Shown here: positions 46,070-53,831 of the stretch, piece by piece
Layout: every line of letters starts with the position of its first letter
Numbering within the stretch: position 1 is the stretch's first letter
Assembly (NCBI RefSeq): GCF_014651695.1
Contig: NZ_BMXJ01000009.1
Location: forward strand, 124,001 to 188,000
Length of the DNA: 64,000 bases
Reading direction: 5' to 3'
Origin: Nocardiopsis terrae
GTDB lineage: Bacteria > Actinomycetota > Actinomycetes > Streptosporangiales > Streptosporangiaceae
Notes under the pieces: model-generated
Seen by the model: the letters and a program-made list of their open reading frames with translations, nothing else
What the model was told of the DNA's origin: nothing
Databases searched by the model: none
Translations under genes and position numbers: made by a program

Positions 46070-46507
46070 TCAGCCGTTCCGGCGCTCCTGCTCGGCACGC
46101 AGTTCGCGCTCGCGCTCCTTGAGCTCCTCGGGCATCCGGTCCAGGTCCTCCAGCTCACCGATCCGGCGCAGCTGGAGCTTGATCCCGGCGCCGCTGCCCT
46201 TCGGCGGATGCGGGCAGCGCCTGGCCCACTCCACGGCCTCCGCGCGCGAGGACACCTGGAGGACCCAGTACCCGGCGATGAACTCCTTGGCCTCGGTGAA
46301 GGGGCCGTCGGTGACGGACACCTCACCGTCGCGGAAGAGGATCTCGGCGCCCTCGGAGGTGGGTGCGAGCCCCTCACCGGTCAGCAGGACACCGGCCTTG
46401 GCCATCTCCTCGTTGTACCTGGCCATCTCCTCGTAGACCTCCGGGCCGATGTCGTAGGCGGCGGCCTCGTCCTCGGGAGTGGACATGATCGACATCAGGT
46501 AACGCAT
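46070..46507 (-). CDS. DGPF (YCII-related) domain protein
   Basis: 145 residues. The small dimeric alpha/beta-barrel fold of the YCII family is shown by MRYLMSIMSTPEDEAA, VLLTGEGLAPTSEGAEILFR, DGEVSVTDGPFTEAKEFIAG and YWVLQVSSRAEAVEWARRCP. The DGPF motif itself is present. In the ECF42 system such proteins are probably the partners or targets of the sigma factor encoded just downstream. The tail is a charged helix. Confidence 0.88.
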   Translation of the reverse strand: MRYLMSIMSTPEDEAAAYDIGPEVYEEMARYNEEMAKAGVLLTGEGLAPTSEGAEILFRDGEVSVTDGPFTEAKEFIAGYWVLQVSSRAEAVEWARRCPHPPKGSGAGIKLQLRRIGELEDLDRMPEELKERERELRAEQERRNG

Positions 46508-46656
46508 GGTGTTCGCCTCTCGTCGTGGAGGGTGTCTCCCCCGCTCTCACCAGTACGTCGAACGGGTCGGGCCCGGATCGACACCCCATCCTCCCTCCCC
46601 CCTTCTGAACAACGCTTTCATTCATGAAGCCAGGGTTGACGCGCAGGGCTCGCGGA

Positions 46657-48201
46657 TCAGGCCGGTTCCGTATCCACCGCTCCGGCCGGTCTCATGGCCT
46701 TCGGCGGGGTCGACGGAGGCCGCCAGCGGAGCCCGTCTCCGCTCGGCACGAGTCCCTCCGCGGTGACGGGGCGCTCGATCACCCTTCCCGTCTCCGCGGC
46801 CATCGCCGACGCCTGAAGCCGCAGCCCGGTCCCCATCACGTCGCCGACCACCTCGGAGGAGAAGATCGGGTTTCCCCCCGCCTGCGCCTGCGGCTGCGTG
46901 CGCCGCACGTCCTGGGAGAGCCTGGCCGAGGTGCTCGCCATCCTCCGCCGCACCTCCTCGGCCTGTGTGACGAGGTCCTGCGCGTCGGCGATCCCGCCGA
47001 CCAGCTCGACGAACGCCTCCGCGTCCGTGCGCCCGCACCCCGCGACGTTGCGCGCCTGCCAGAAGTAGGAGTCCTCGTCGGCGTTCATGTCGTAGAAGCC
47101 CACGAGGAACTCGTAGAAGAGCCCGTACTCGCGTCGGTAACGGGCCTCGAACTCACCGAACCCGGCTTGCTCGTCGAGCTCGCCGGCGAGGCAGCTGTTG
47201 ACGGACCGTGCCGACAGCAGCGCGCTGTAGGTCGCCAGGTGCACACCGGAGGAGAACACAGGGTCGACGAAGCACGCGGCGTCGCCGACCGCCACGTACC
47301 CCGGAGACCAGAAACGGTCATCGCAGTAGGAGTAGTCCTTGCGGACCCGGACCCGCCCGTAGGGGCCGCTCGTGACCCGCTCGACCCCTTCGAGGTTGTC
47401 CCGGACGGTCGGGCACTGGTCGATGAGCCCGCGCAGCGCGGCCGCCTTGTCCCCCTTGAGCAGCCCAGCCGCGGAGCGGTCCACGACGGCACCGACACTC
47501 GTCAGGTCATCGCCCAGCGGGATGTACCAGAACCATCCGTGCTCGAACGCGATCGACTGGATGTTCCCGCTGTTGGGCTCCGGGCGGCGCTTTCCGCCCG
47601 CGAAGTAGCCGTACACAGCGATGTTGCGGAAGAACTCCGAGTACCTCCGCCGGATCCCCAGCCTCCGGTGGCTCGTCCCGGTGCTGCCGGAGGCGTCGAC
47701 GACGTACTTCGCCGCCACCCGGTGTTCGGCACCGGACGCGTCGGCGTAGACCACACCTCGCACCCTGCCCCCGTCCAGCACCAGGTCCCGCACCTCGCAC
47801 CGCTCGCGTACATCCACCCCGTTCTCGCGGGAGTGGTCCAGGAGTATCTGGTCGAACCTCATCCGCTCCACCTGGAAGGCGTAGGAGGTGGAGCCCTCCA
47901 GTTTGCTGGACGTGCCGAAGGTGAAGTCCCAAGGCTCCTCACCGGCGCCCCACTTGAAGTGGCCGCCGCGCTTGACCGTGAACCCCGCCTCCTCGATCTT
48001 CTCGCTCACTCCGAGGATCCGGCACACTCCATGGACTGTGGAGGGCAGGAGCGACTCGCCGATCTGGTGGCGGGGAAAACTCTCCCGTTCAAGCAGGACG
48101 ACGCTGTGGCCGTCCTTGGCGATGAGGGTGGCCGCCGTGGAACCCGCCGGCCCTCCGCCGATGACGACCACGTCAACGGACTCCACACCATTTCCTCGCA
48201 T
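46657..48201 (-). CDS. FAD-dependent halogenase (phenolic/carrier-bound substrate type)
   Basis: 514 residues from the ATG at 48201 (GGGAGGAATTG directly upstream). The FAD motif is GGGPAGST (about residues 15-22). Halogenase-specific features: a conserved Lys83 in GHFKWG, WxWxIP at 223-228 (GWFWYIP), and FVDPVFSSG at 311-319 (the Fx.Px.Sx.G motif). The last ~120 residues form the C-terminal domain seen in variant-B halogenases that act on tyrosine- or phenol-type substrates held on a carrier protein. It probably chlorinates the aryl unit made by the lyase and ligase at 53.8-56.5 kb. It is transcribed away from the glycosyltransferase and needs a flavin reductase not seen here. Confidence 0.87.
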   Translation of the reverse strand: MRGNGVESVDVVVIGGGPAGSTAATLIAKDGHSVVLLERESFPRHQIGESLLPSTVHGVCRILGVSEKIEEAGFTVKRGGHFKWGAGEEPWDFTFGTSSKLEGSTSYAFQVERMRFDQILLDHSRENGVDVRERCEVRDLVLDGGRVRGVVYADASGAEHRVAAKYVVDASGSTGTSHRRLGIRRRYSEFFRNIAVYGYFAGGKRRPEPNSGNIQSIAFEHGWFWYIPLGDDLTSVGAVVDRSAAGLLKGDKAAALRGLIDQCPTVRDNLEGVERVTSGPYGRVRVRKDYSYCDDRFWSPGYVAVGDAACFVDPVFSSGVHLATYSALLSARSVNSCLAGELDEQAGFGEFEARYRREYGLFYEFLVGFYDMNADEDSYFWQARNVAGCGRTDAEAFVELVGGIADAQDLVTQAEEVRRRMASTSARLSQDVRRTQPQAQAGGNPIFSSEVVGDVMGTGLRLQASAMAAETGRVIERPVTAEGLVPSGDGLRWRPPSTPPKAMRPAGAVDTEPA

Positions 48202-48483
48202 CAATTCCTCCCATGAAGAACCGGTTCGGACATTCACCGATCAACCTGTGGCGACCAGTAAATACAAACCGGATACCTGTTCCAAATCAAGATCTCATCG
48301 TTTTCCGGGCCGACGAGAACCCCCCGGGGCCCGTCTCGCCGGCGGGACGGGCCCCGATCGCACGGCGAACACAGCGCGACCTCCGCCGGACAGGACCATC
48401 AAAGAACTCCGAGGCCCGCGGTCCGTGGCCACCCTGAACCGCCACGGCCGACGCGCACCCCCGTTGACTCCGGAGAACTCCGG

Positions 48484-48513
48484 TTGACAATCATTGGCGG
48501 GGTAACAGATAAA
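48484..48513 (+). promoter_or_regulatory. promoter of the glycosyltransferase operon, with a Zur/Fur-like box
   Basis: TTGACA (48484-48489), an 18-nt spacer and GATAAA (48508-48513). The -35 overlaps TGACAATCATTGGCG (48485-48499), which matches 10 of 12 fixed positions of the actinobacterial Zur-type site TGAnAATnATTnTCA. The rest of 48202-48608 holds no gene. Confidence 0.5.
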
Positions 48514-48608
48514 ATCCGGAACGTGATACCCCAAGGAAAGAACGGCAAAGGCCTTCCAGCGATCCGGATCCACATACCACAACCGCCGGCATGAGACGGA
48601 TGACTTCC

Positions 48609-49925
48609 ATGCGCGTTCTATTCACCAGTTACGCCGAGAAGACGCATTTCTTCACCATGGTCCCCCTGGCGTGGGCACTGCGCACAGCCGGCCACGACGT
48701 ACGCGTCGCCAGCCAGCCCGAGCTCGTCGACGCGATCACCTCCACTGGACTGCCCGCCGTCCCGGTGGGCCGGGACCACGGCATCAGCCGGGTCCTCGCG
48801 GCCTTCCCCCGCCTCCGCGAGAAGATCGGCGAGGGAAAGCTCCCGCCCTTCGACCGGGCGGACGCCCCGGACGAGGATCTGACCTGGGACTACCTGAGAT
48901 CGGGCTTCGACGACGTGGTGCTGAGCTGGTTCCGGATCATGAACGACCCGATGGTCGAGGACCTGGTCGGATTCGCCCGTTCGTGGCGGCCCGACCTGGT
49001 GATCTGGGAACCGGGGACCTTCGCGGCGCCGATCGCGGCCGAGGCGGTGGGGGCCGTCCACGCCCGCCTGCTGTGGTGCGTGGACTTCTACGGGCGCACC
49101 CGCTCGCTGTACACACGGCTCAGGGACCAGCAACCGCCCGGAGCCGCCGGGGACGCGCTCGCCACGTGGCTGGACCGCACCGCGCGCCGGCACGGAGCAC
49201 GCTTCAGCGAGACGATGACCCACGGCCACTTCACCATCGACCAGCTACCGCCCTCCCTGCGCATGAACACGGGCTACCGCTACGTCCCGATGCGCCACTC
49301 GGTCTTCAACGGGCGGTCGGTCATCCCGCCGTGGCTGTGGGCACCGCCAGAACGCCCCCGCGTCTGCCTCACCCTCGGGATGAGCGCGACCGAGCGGCTC
49401 GCGGGCTACTCGGTGTCGGTGGGTGAGCTGGTGGAGTCGCTCGCGGAACTGGACGCCGAGATCGTGGCGACCGTGGCGGAAAAGGAACAGGACGCCCTCG
49501 GAACACTGCCCGACAACGTACGCGTGGAAAGCTTCGTGCCCCTGCACGCCCTGCTCCCCCACTGCGACGCCGTCGTCCACCACGGCGGATTCGGCTCCAC
49601 CTTCACCGCCATCGCCTCAGGCACACCCCAGGTCGCGATCCCCCAACAGCTGGACGCGCCGTTCACGGCACGCCGGCTCGCCGCCCAGGGCGCCGGCATC
49701 CACCTGACCACCGCCCAGGCCACCGGCGACCGCGTCCGCGACGCCGTCACACGCCTGCTCACCGACCCCGCCTACCAACGCGGCACGGACCGCCTCCGGG
49801 CGGAGATGATGGCACAGCCCACTCCGAACGCCCTGGTCCCGTCGTTGGAGGCGCTGGTCGCGGAACACACGGGCGCCCGTACCGCGGCCCCGGTGTCCGG
49901 ACCCGTAGCGGTGAGAGAGGTATGA
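48609..49925 (+). CDS. activator-dependent glycosyltransferase (GT1, macrolide-type)
   Basis: 438 residues from the ATG at 48609, which gives the usual family start MRVLFTSYAEKTHFFTMVPLAWALRTAGHDV; in-frame ATGs at 48591 and 48600 are also possible. The N-terminal acceptor half carries ASQPELVDAITSTGLPAVPV, and YVPMRHSVFNGRSVIPPWLW is the hinge block of EryCIII/DesVII-type enzymes. The donor half has VVHHGGFGSTFTAIASGTPQ and IPQQLDAPFTARRL. It should attach a TDP-deoxysugar to the core product. Relatives often need a cytochrome-P450-like helper protein; none is visible. The stop overlaps the ABC ATPase start (ATGA). Confidence 0.88.
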   Translation: MRVLFTSYAEKTHFFTMVPLAWALRTAGHDVRVASQPELVDAITSTGLPAVPVGRDHGISRVLAAFPRLREKIGEGKLPPFDRADAPDEDLTWDYLRSGFDDVVLSWFRIMNDPMVEDLVGFARSWRPDLVIWEPGTFAAPIAAEAVGAVHARLLWCVDFYGRTRSLYTRLRDQQPPGAAGDALATWLDRTARRHGARFSETMTHGHFTIDQLPPSLRMNTGYRYVPMRHSVFNGRSVIPPWLWAPPERPRVCLTLGMSATERLAGYSVSVGELVESLAELDAEIVATVAEKEQDALGTLPDNVRVESFVPLHALLPHCDAVVHHGGFGSTFTAIASGTPQVAIPQQLDAPFTARRLAAQGAGIHLTTAQATGDRVRDAVTRLLTDPAYQRGTDRLRAEMMAQPTPNALVPSLEALVAEHTGARTAAPVSGPVAVREV

Positions 49926-50803
49926 GCGGGGTCGAACTCGACGGGGTGACCCTGCGCGACCAGGATGCGACCATCCTCGACCGCATCTCACTGCGGCTGG
50001 AGAGCGGAAGGGTCCACGGTGTCCTTGGCCCGAGCGGCGCCGGGAAGTCGAGCCTGTTGTCCCTGATCGCCGGCTTCTCGCCCGCCACGTGCGGCACGGT
50101 GCGCGTCGGCGGCCGACCGCTCGGCGTCGGCGGGGTGATCATCACCGAACAGGTCGGCCTCGTCCGCGGGCACCTGGTTCCCGACCCCGCCAGCAGGGTC
50201 GAGGACACCCTGGCCTTCACCGCGAGCCTGCGCTCCCATTGGTGCGACCAGGTGGCCCTGCGGCTCCTCGACCGCTTCAGGATCCCGCTCGGCGCACCGC
50301 TCTCCCGCCTGTCACAGGGGGAACTGTCCGCGGTCGGCACGGTCCTCGGCCTCGCCGCCCGGACACCGGTCACCCTCCTCGACGAGTGCTGCACCGGTAT
50401 GGACGCGAGGATGCGCGACGTGTTCCTCGACGAGCTCCTGGCCGACCTGATGGTGTATCCGCGCACCGTAGTCATCGCCACCCAGCTGATCCAGGAGGTC
50501 GGTCCGCTGTTCGACGACGTGGTCGTCCTCGACCGGGGCCGCGTTCTCCTCCATGAGCGGGTCGGCGACCTCCAGTCGCACGGCACGTGCGTCACCGGAG
50601 CCGTGGAACAGGTCGACGACCTCGTCCGCGGGCTCCCCCAGCTCGACGAACGGGAGCTCGGCCCGGCCAAGTCGGTCGTCGTGTACGGTCCGCTCAGCGA
50701 GGAGCGGCTCGCCCTGGCCCGGGAACTCGGTCTGGATCTGTCACCCATCGGATTGCCGGAGCTCATGGCCCACCTGGTCGAGGACACGCACGGGCCCCGT
50801 TGA
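49922..50803 (+). CDS. ABC transporter ATP-binding protein with altered H-loop
   Basis: 293 residues; ATG overlaps the glycosyltransferase stop. Walker A is GPSGAGKSS (about residue 38), the signature is LSQGELSAVG and Walker B is VTLLDECCTGMD. In the switch region the usual His is replaced by Gln (VIATQLIQEVG). The C-terminal ~80 residues are a helical extension. It probably pairs with the large permease at the right edge (62036-64000) as an exporter or self-resistance pump for the cluster product (inference). The H-to-Q change occurs in some weak or asymmetric ATPases. Confidence 0.82.
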   Translation: MSGVELDGVTLRDQDATILDRISLRLESGRVHGVLGPSGAGKSSLLSLIAGFSPATCGTVRVGGRPLGVGGVIITEQVGLVRGHLVPDPASRVEDTLAFTASLRSHWCDQVALRLLDRFRIPLGAPLSRLSQGELSAVGTVLGLAARTPVTLLDECCTGMDARMRDVFLDELLADLMVYPRTVVIATQLIQEVGPLFDDVVVLDRGRVLLHERVGDLQSHGTCVTGAVEQVDDLVRGLPQLDERELGPAKSVVVYGPLSEERLALARELGLDLSPIGLPELMAHLVEDTHGPR

Positions 50804-50892
50804 CGCGGGGAGCCCGCCCGCACCGTCCCCCGCTCCGCGGAAGGCCCACCCCTCCCCGGTCCCAGGGCCGGACTCCTCTCGGAGGTCCATCG

Positions 50893-51891
50893 ATGCAGGA
50901 TCCCCACGTGACCACGCCCGTCGCCCTCGGTGCGATCGGCTGCAGCGACATCGCCAGGCGCCGCACGCTGCCCGCCGTCACCGCCTCGGACGCGACCCGG
51001 CTCGTCTGCGTCGCCGCGCGTGATGTCCGGCGCGCCCGGAAGTACGCCGACGAGTTCGGGTGTGCGGCGGCGCGGAGCTACACGCACCTGCTCCAGCGCC
51101 CGGACGTGACCGCGGTCTACATCTCGCTTCCCGCCGCGCTGCACGCCGACTGGGCCGAACGGGCACTGCGGGCGGGCAAGCACGTCCTGGTGGAGAAGCC
51201 GCTCGCGACCGACGGAGCGCAGGCGGAGCGGCTCGCCCGAGTGGCGACCGACCTGGGTCTGGTCCTGATGGAGAACTTCGCGTTCGTCCACCACCGCCAG
51301 CACGCCGAGGTCGACCTCCGGGTGCGCCGGGGGGACATCGGCGCACCGCGCTCGTTCGCCGCGTCCTTCACCATCCCGCCTCGTCCCGCCGACGACATCC
51401 GGTACCGCGCCGACCTGGGCGGCGGCTCTCTGCTCGACAACGGGGTGTACCCGCTGCGAGCGGCCCTGCGCTTCCTCGGCCCCGGCCTCGATATCGCCGG
51501 GGCCGTGCTGCGCGAGGACCGCGACCGTGGGGTGGTCGTCTCGGGCAGTGCCCTCCTGGTGTCGCGGCAGGGAGTAAGCGCCCACCTGTCCTTCGGGATG
51601 GAGAACGCCTACAGCGCCTACTACCGGATCGAGGGCAGTACCGGATCGCTCGGCCTCGACCGCGCGTTCACCCCGCCGCCCGACCACCGCTGTGTCCTCA
51701 CCGTCCACGGCCCCGGGGGCGAGGAGCGGATCGCCATGCCCGCGGACGACCAGTTCGCCGCCATGGTCCGAGACTTCGCGGGTGCGGTGGCGCGCCCCGG
51801 CGCCACCGCACCCGCGTTGTCGGACTCGCTGCGGTTGTCGGCCCTCGTGGATCGGATCCGCGCCGAGGCCGTTTACGTGACCGTGCGGTGA
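50893..51891 (+). CDS. Gfo/Idh/MocA oxidoreductase, NDP-hexose 3-ketoreductase-like
   Basis: 332 residues; ATG at 50893 with TCGGAGG 7 nt upstream. The NAD(P) motif is GAIGCSDIARR and the catalytic EKP motif is VLVEKPLATDG (about residue 95). MENFAFVHHRQHAEV and GGGSLLDNGVYPLRAALRFL are typical of deoxysugar ketoreductases. In glycoside pathways this family reduces the 3-keto group left by the 2,3-dehydratase to give a 2-deoxy sugar. The last 19 bp overlap the convergent ABC gene. Confidence 0.85.
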   Translation: MQDPHVTTPVALGAIGCSDIARRRTLPAVTASDATRLVCVAARDVRRARKYADEFGCAAARSYTHLLQRPDVTAVYISLPAALHADWAERALRAGKHVLVEKPLATDGAQAERLARVATDLGLVLMENFAFVHHRQHAEVDLRVRRGDIGAPRSFAASFTIPPRPADDIRYRADLGGGSLLDNGVYPLRAALRFLGPGLDIAGAVLREDRDRGVVVSGSALLVSRQGVSAHLSFGMENAYSAYYRIEGSTGSLGLDRAFTPPPDHRCVLTVHGPGGEERIAMPADDQFAAMVRDFAGAVARPGATAPALSDSLRLSALVDRIRAEAVYVTVR

Positions 51892-53750
51892 GACCGCGGC
51901 GCCGACACGGCGCCGCCCACGACCGCCTCCTCCCGATCCTCCTCGAGCCCGGGGACCTCCTGGGCGACCAGGAACTGGGTGGAGGCCAGGTCCCGGTACA
52001 GACCGTCCCCGGCGACGAGTTCGTCGTGGGAGCCCACCGCGCGAATCTCCCCCTCCTCCATGACCACGATCCGGTCAGCCACCGTGACCGTGGACAGGCG
52101 GTGCGCGACGACCATCACCGTGGTCTCCTCGCGAAGGTCCTCCACGATCTCCCTGATCGCCATCTCGTTGTTCGCGTCCAGCTGGGAGGTCGCCTCGTCC
52201 AGCAGAAGCAGCCTCGGGCTACGCAGGAGCGCACGGGCGATGGCCACGCGCTGGCGTTCACCGCCGGACAGGGAGCTGCCGCGGTGGCCGACCTGCGTCT
52301 CCAGCCCCTTCGGCAGCCGCTCGACGAGGCCGCCCAGCCGTGTCTTGGCGATCACCCGGCCGATCTCCTCGTCACCGACGCCGCGCGCGCCCAGCGTCAG
52401 GTTCTCGCGCAGGGTCCCGGCCAGGACCGGGGCGTCCTGTTCCACGTAACCGATGACGGAGCGCAGTTCGGCCAGCGGCCACTCGCGGACGTCGCGCCCG
52501 TCCACCAGGACAGCGCCGGACTCGGGTTCGTAGAAGCGCTCCAGCAGGGCGAACACCGTCGACTTCCCGGCGCCGGAGGGACCGACGAACGCCGTCAGGC
52601 CGCGCGGGGGCACGTTGAAGCCGACCCCCCTGTGCACGAGTGGGCCGTTCTCGGTGTACCGGAAGACGACGTCCTCGAAAGCGACCCCGGCCGGCTCCGG
52701 ATCCTCCGCCCCCGCGGGCTCTGGGGGCCGGGCCAGGCCCGGTTCGGTGTCCAGCGACAGCACCTCGCGGATCCTGCTCAGGGCCGCGGCCCCGGCGTTG
52801 AAGTTGGCCGCGGCGCTGACCAGCGAACCCATGGGGGATACCAGGTAGAAGACATAGAGCAGGAAGGCGATCAGCGTACCCACGTCGGTGTCACCGGTGA
52901 CGACGCGCGCGCCGCCCACCCCCAGTACCGCGAGGAAGGTGAGCTGGACGGCGATACCCACCGCGGTCCCGTTGACGGCCTCCAGCAGGCCGACCCGCAG
53001 ACCGTGCTTCCAGGCGTTCCTCGCGGCCCGGTCCGAGGTGGTGATCTCCTCGTGCTCGGCGCCGGCGGCCTTGACCGTCCGGAAGGTACCGAGCGTACGC
53101 TCCAAGGACGCGTTGAGGTCGCCGACCTCCGACTGCACCTTGCCCGTGGCGGTCTGGATGTGCGGGACGATCATGCCGACGACCACGGCCGCGAGCGCGA
53201 GCACCCCCGCGGTCGCCCCGAGCAGGACCAGGTCGAGCGTGGCCATCATGATCAGGATCGCCACGACCACGACACCCCCGGTGACCGTCTCCACGAGGGC
53301 TTGGCTCACCACCGTCCGCAGCAGGGTGGTGTCCGTCGTGACCCGCGACATGAGATCGCCCGGGGAGTACTTCGAGGTCTCCGACAGCCGGAGCCGCAGC
53401 AGGCGGCCGAGCAGTCGGCGACGCGACTCCAGGACCACGGACTCGGCGATGCGTTGCAGGACGTAGTAGCCGATCGTGTTGAAGACCGCCGCCAGCACGA
53501 CTAGCAGGGTGAGGAACAACAGGGCGCGGTTGACCGCCTCCCCCGCGTCCAGGCCGTCGACCACCATCTTGGCGGCGACCGGCTGGACCACCGCCACCAG
53601 GCTGCCGAGCAGTGCGAAGAACCCGCCGAAGAACAGCAGGGACCTCTGGGGCCGCAGATACGAGAACATGTCCCGCCAGGCGGTCGCGCTGAGGACCGCA
53701 GCCCGGCCCTCCTGCTCCTCCTGGCCGTCTCCGGTCGTCTGTCGAGTCAT
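51873..53750 (-). CDS. ABC exporter, fused TMD-NBD (half-transporter)
   Basis: 625 residues. An ABCB-type membrane domain of six helices (residues 30-320: RPQRSLLFFGGFFALLGSLV, SKYSPGDLMSRVTTDTTLLR, LLYVFYLVSPMGSLVSAAAN) precedes a nucleotide-binding domain with GPSGAGKSTVFALLERFYEP, LSGGERQRVAIARALL and LLLLDEATSQLDANN. It would form a homodimeric exporter, likely for the cluster product or its toxic intermediates. Its own promoter must lie between 53751 and the strong hairpin of 53785-53821. Confidence 0.92.
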   Translation of the reverse strand: MTRQTTGDGQEEQEGRAAVLSATAWRDMFSYLRPQRSLLFFGGFFALLGSLVAVVQPVAAKMVVDGLDAGEAVNRALLFLTLLVVLAAVFNTIGYYVLQRIAESVVLESRRRLLGRLLRLRLSETSKYSPGDLMSRVTTDTTLLRTVVSQALVETVTGGVVVVAILIMMATLDLVLLGATAGVLALAAVVVGMIVPHIQTATGKVQSEVGDLNASLERTLGTFRTVKAAGAEHEEITTSDRAARNAWKHGLRVGLLEAVNGTAVGIAVQLTFLAVLGVGGARVVTGDTDVGTLIAFLLYVFYLVSPMGSLVSAAANFNAGAAALSRIREVLSLDTEPGLARPPEPAGAEDPEPAGVAFEDVVFRYTENGPLVHRGVGFNVPPRGLTAFVGPSGAGKSTVFALLERFYEPESGAVLVDGRDVREWPLAELRSVIGYVEQDAPVLAGTLRENLTLGARGVGDEEIGRVIAKTRLGGLVERLPKGLETQVGHRGSSLSGGERQRVAIARALLRSPRLLLLDEATSQLDANNEMAIREIVEDLREETTVMVVAHRLSTVTVADRIVVMEEGEIRAVGSHDELVAGDGLYRDLASTQFLVAQEVPGLEEDREEAVVGGAVSAPRSHRTVT

Positions 53751-53784
53751 GGGATACCTCCGTGCGTGTGCCGTAAGAACCGGT

Positions 53785-53821
53785 GCCGGTGGCCGCTCCG
53801 CGGCGCGGAGCGGCCACCGGC
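53785..53821 (-). terminator. very strong hairpin between the lyase and the ABC exporter gene
   Basis: GCCGGTGGCCGCTCCGC (53785-53801) is perfectly complementary to GCGGAGCGGCCACCGGC (53805-53821), a 17-bp stem with a 3-nt loop. It separates the ligase-lyase operon from the downstream ABC gene. Confidence 0.75.
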
Positions 53822-53831
53822 CGACCTGTGC

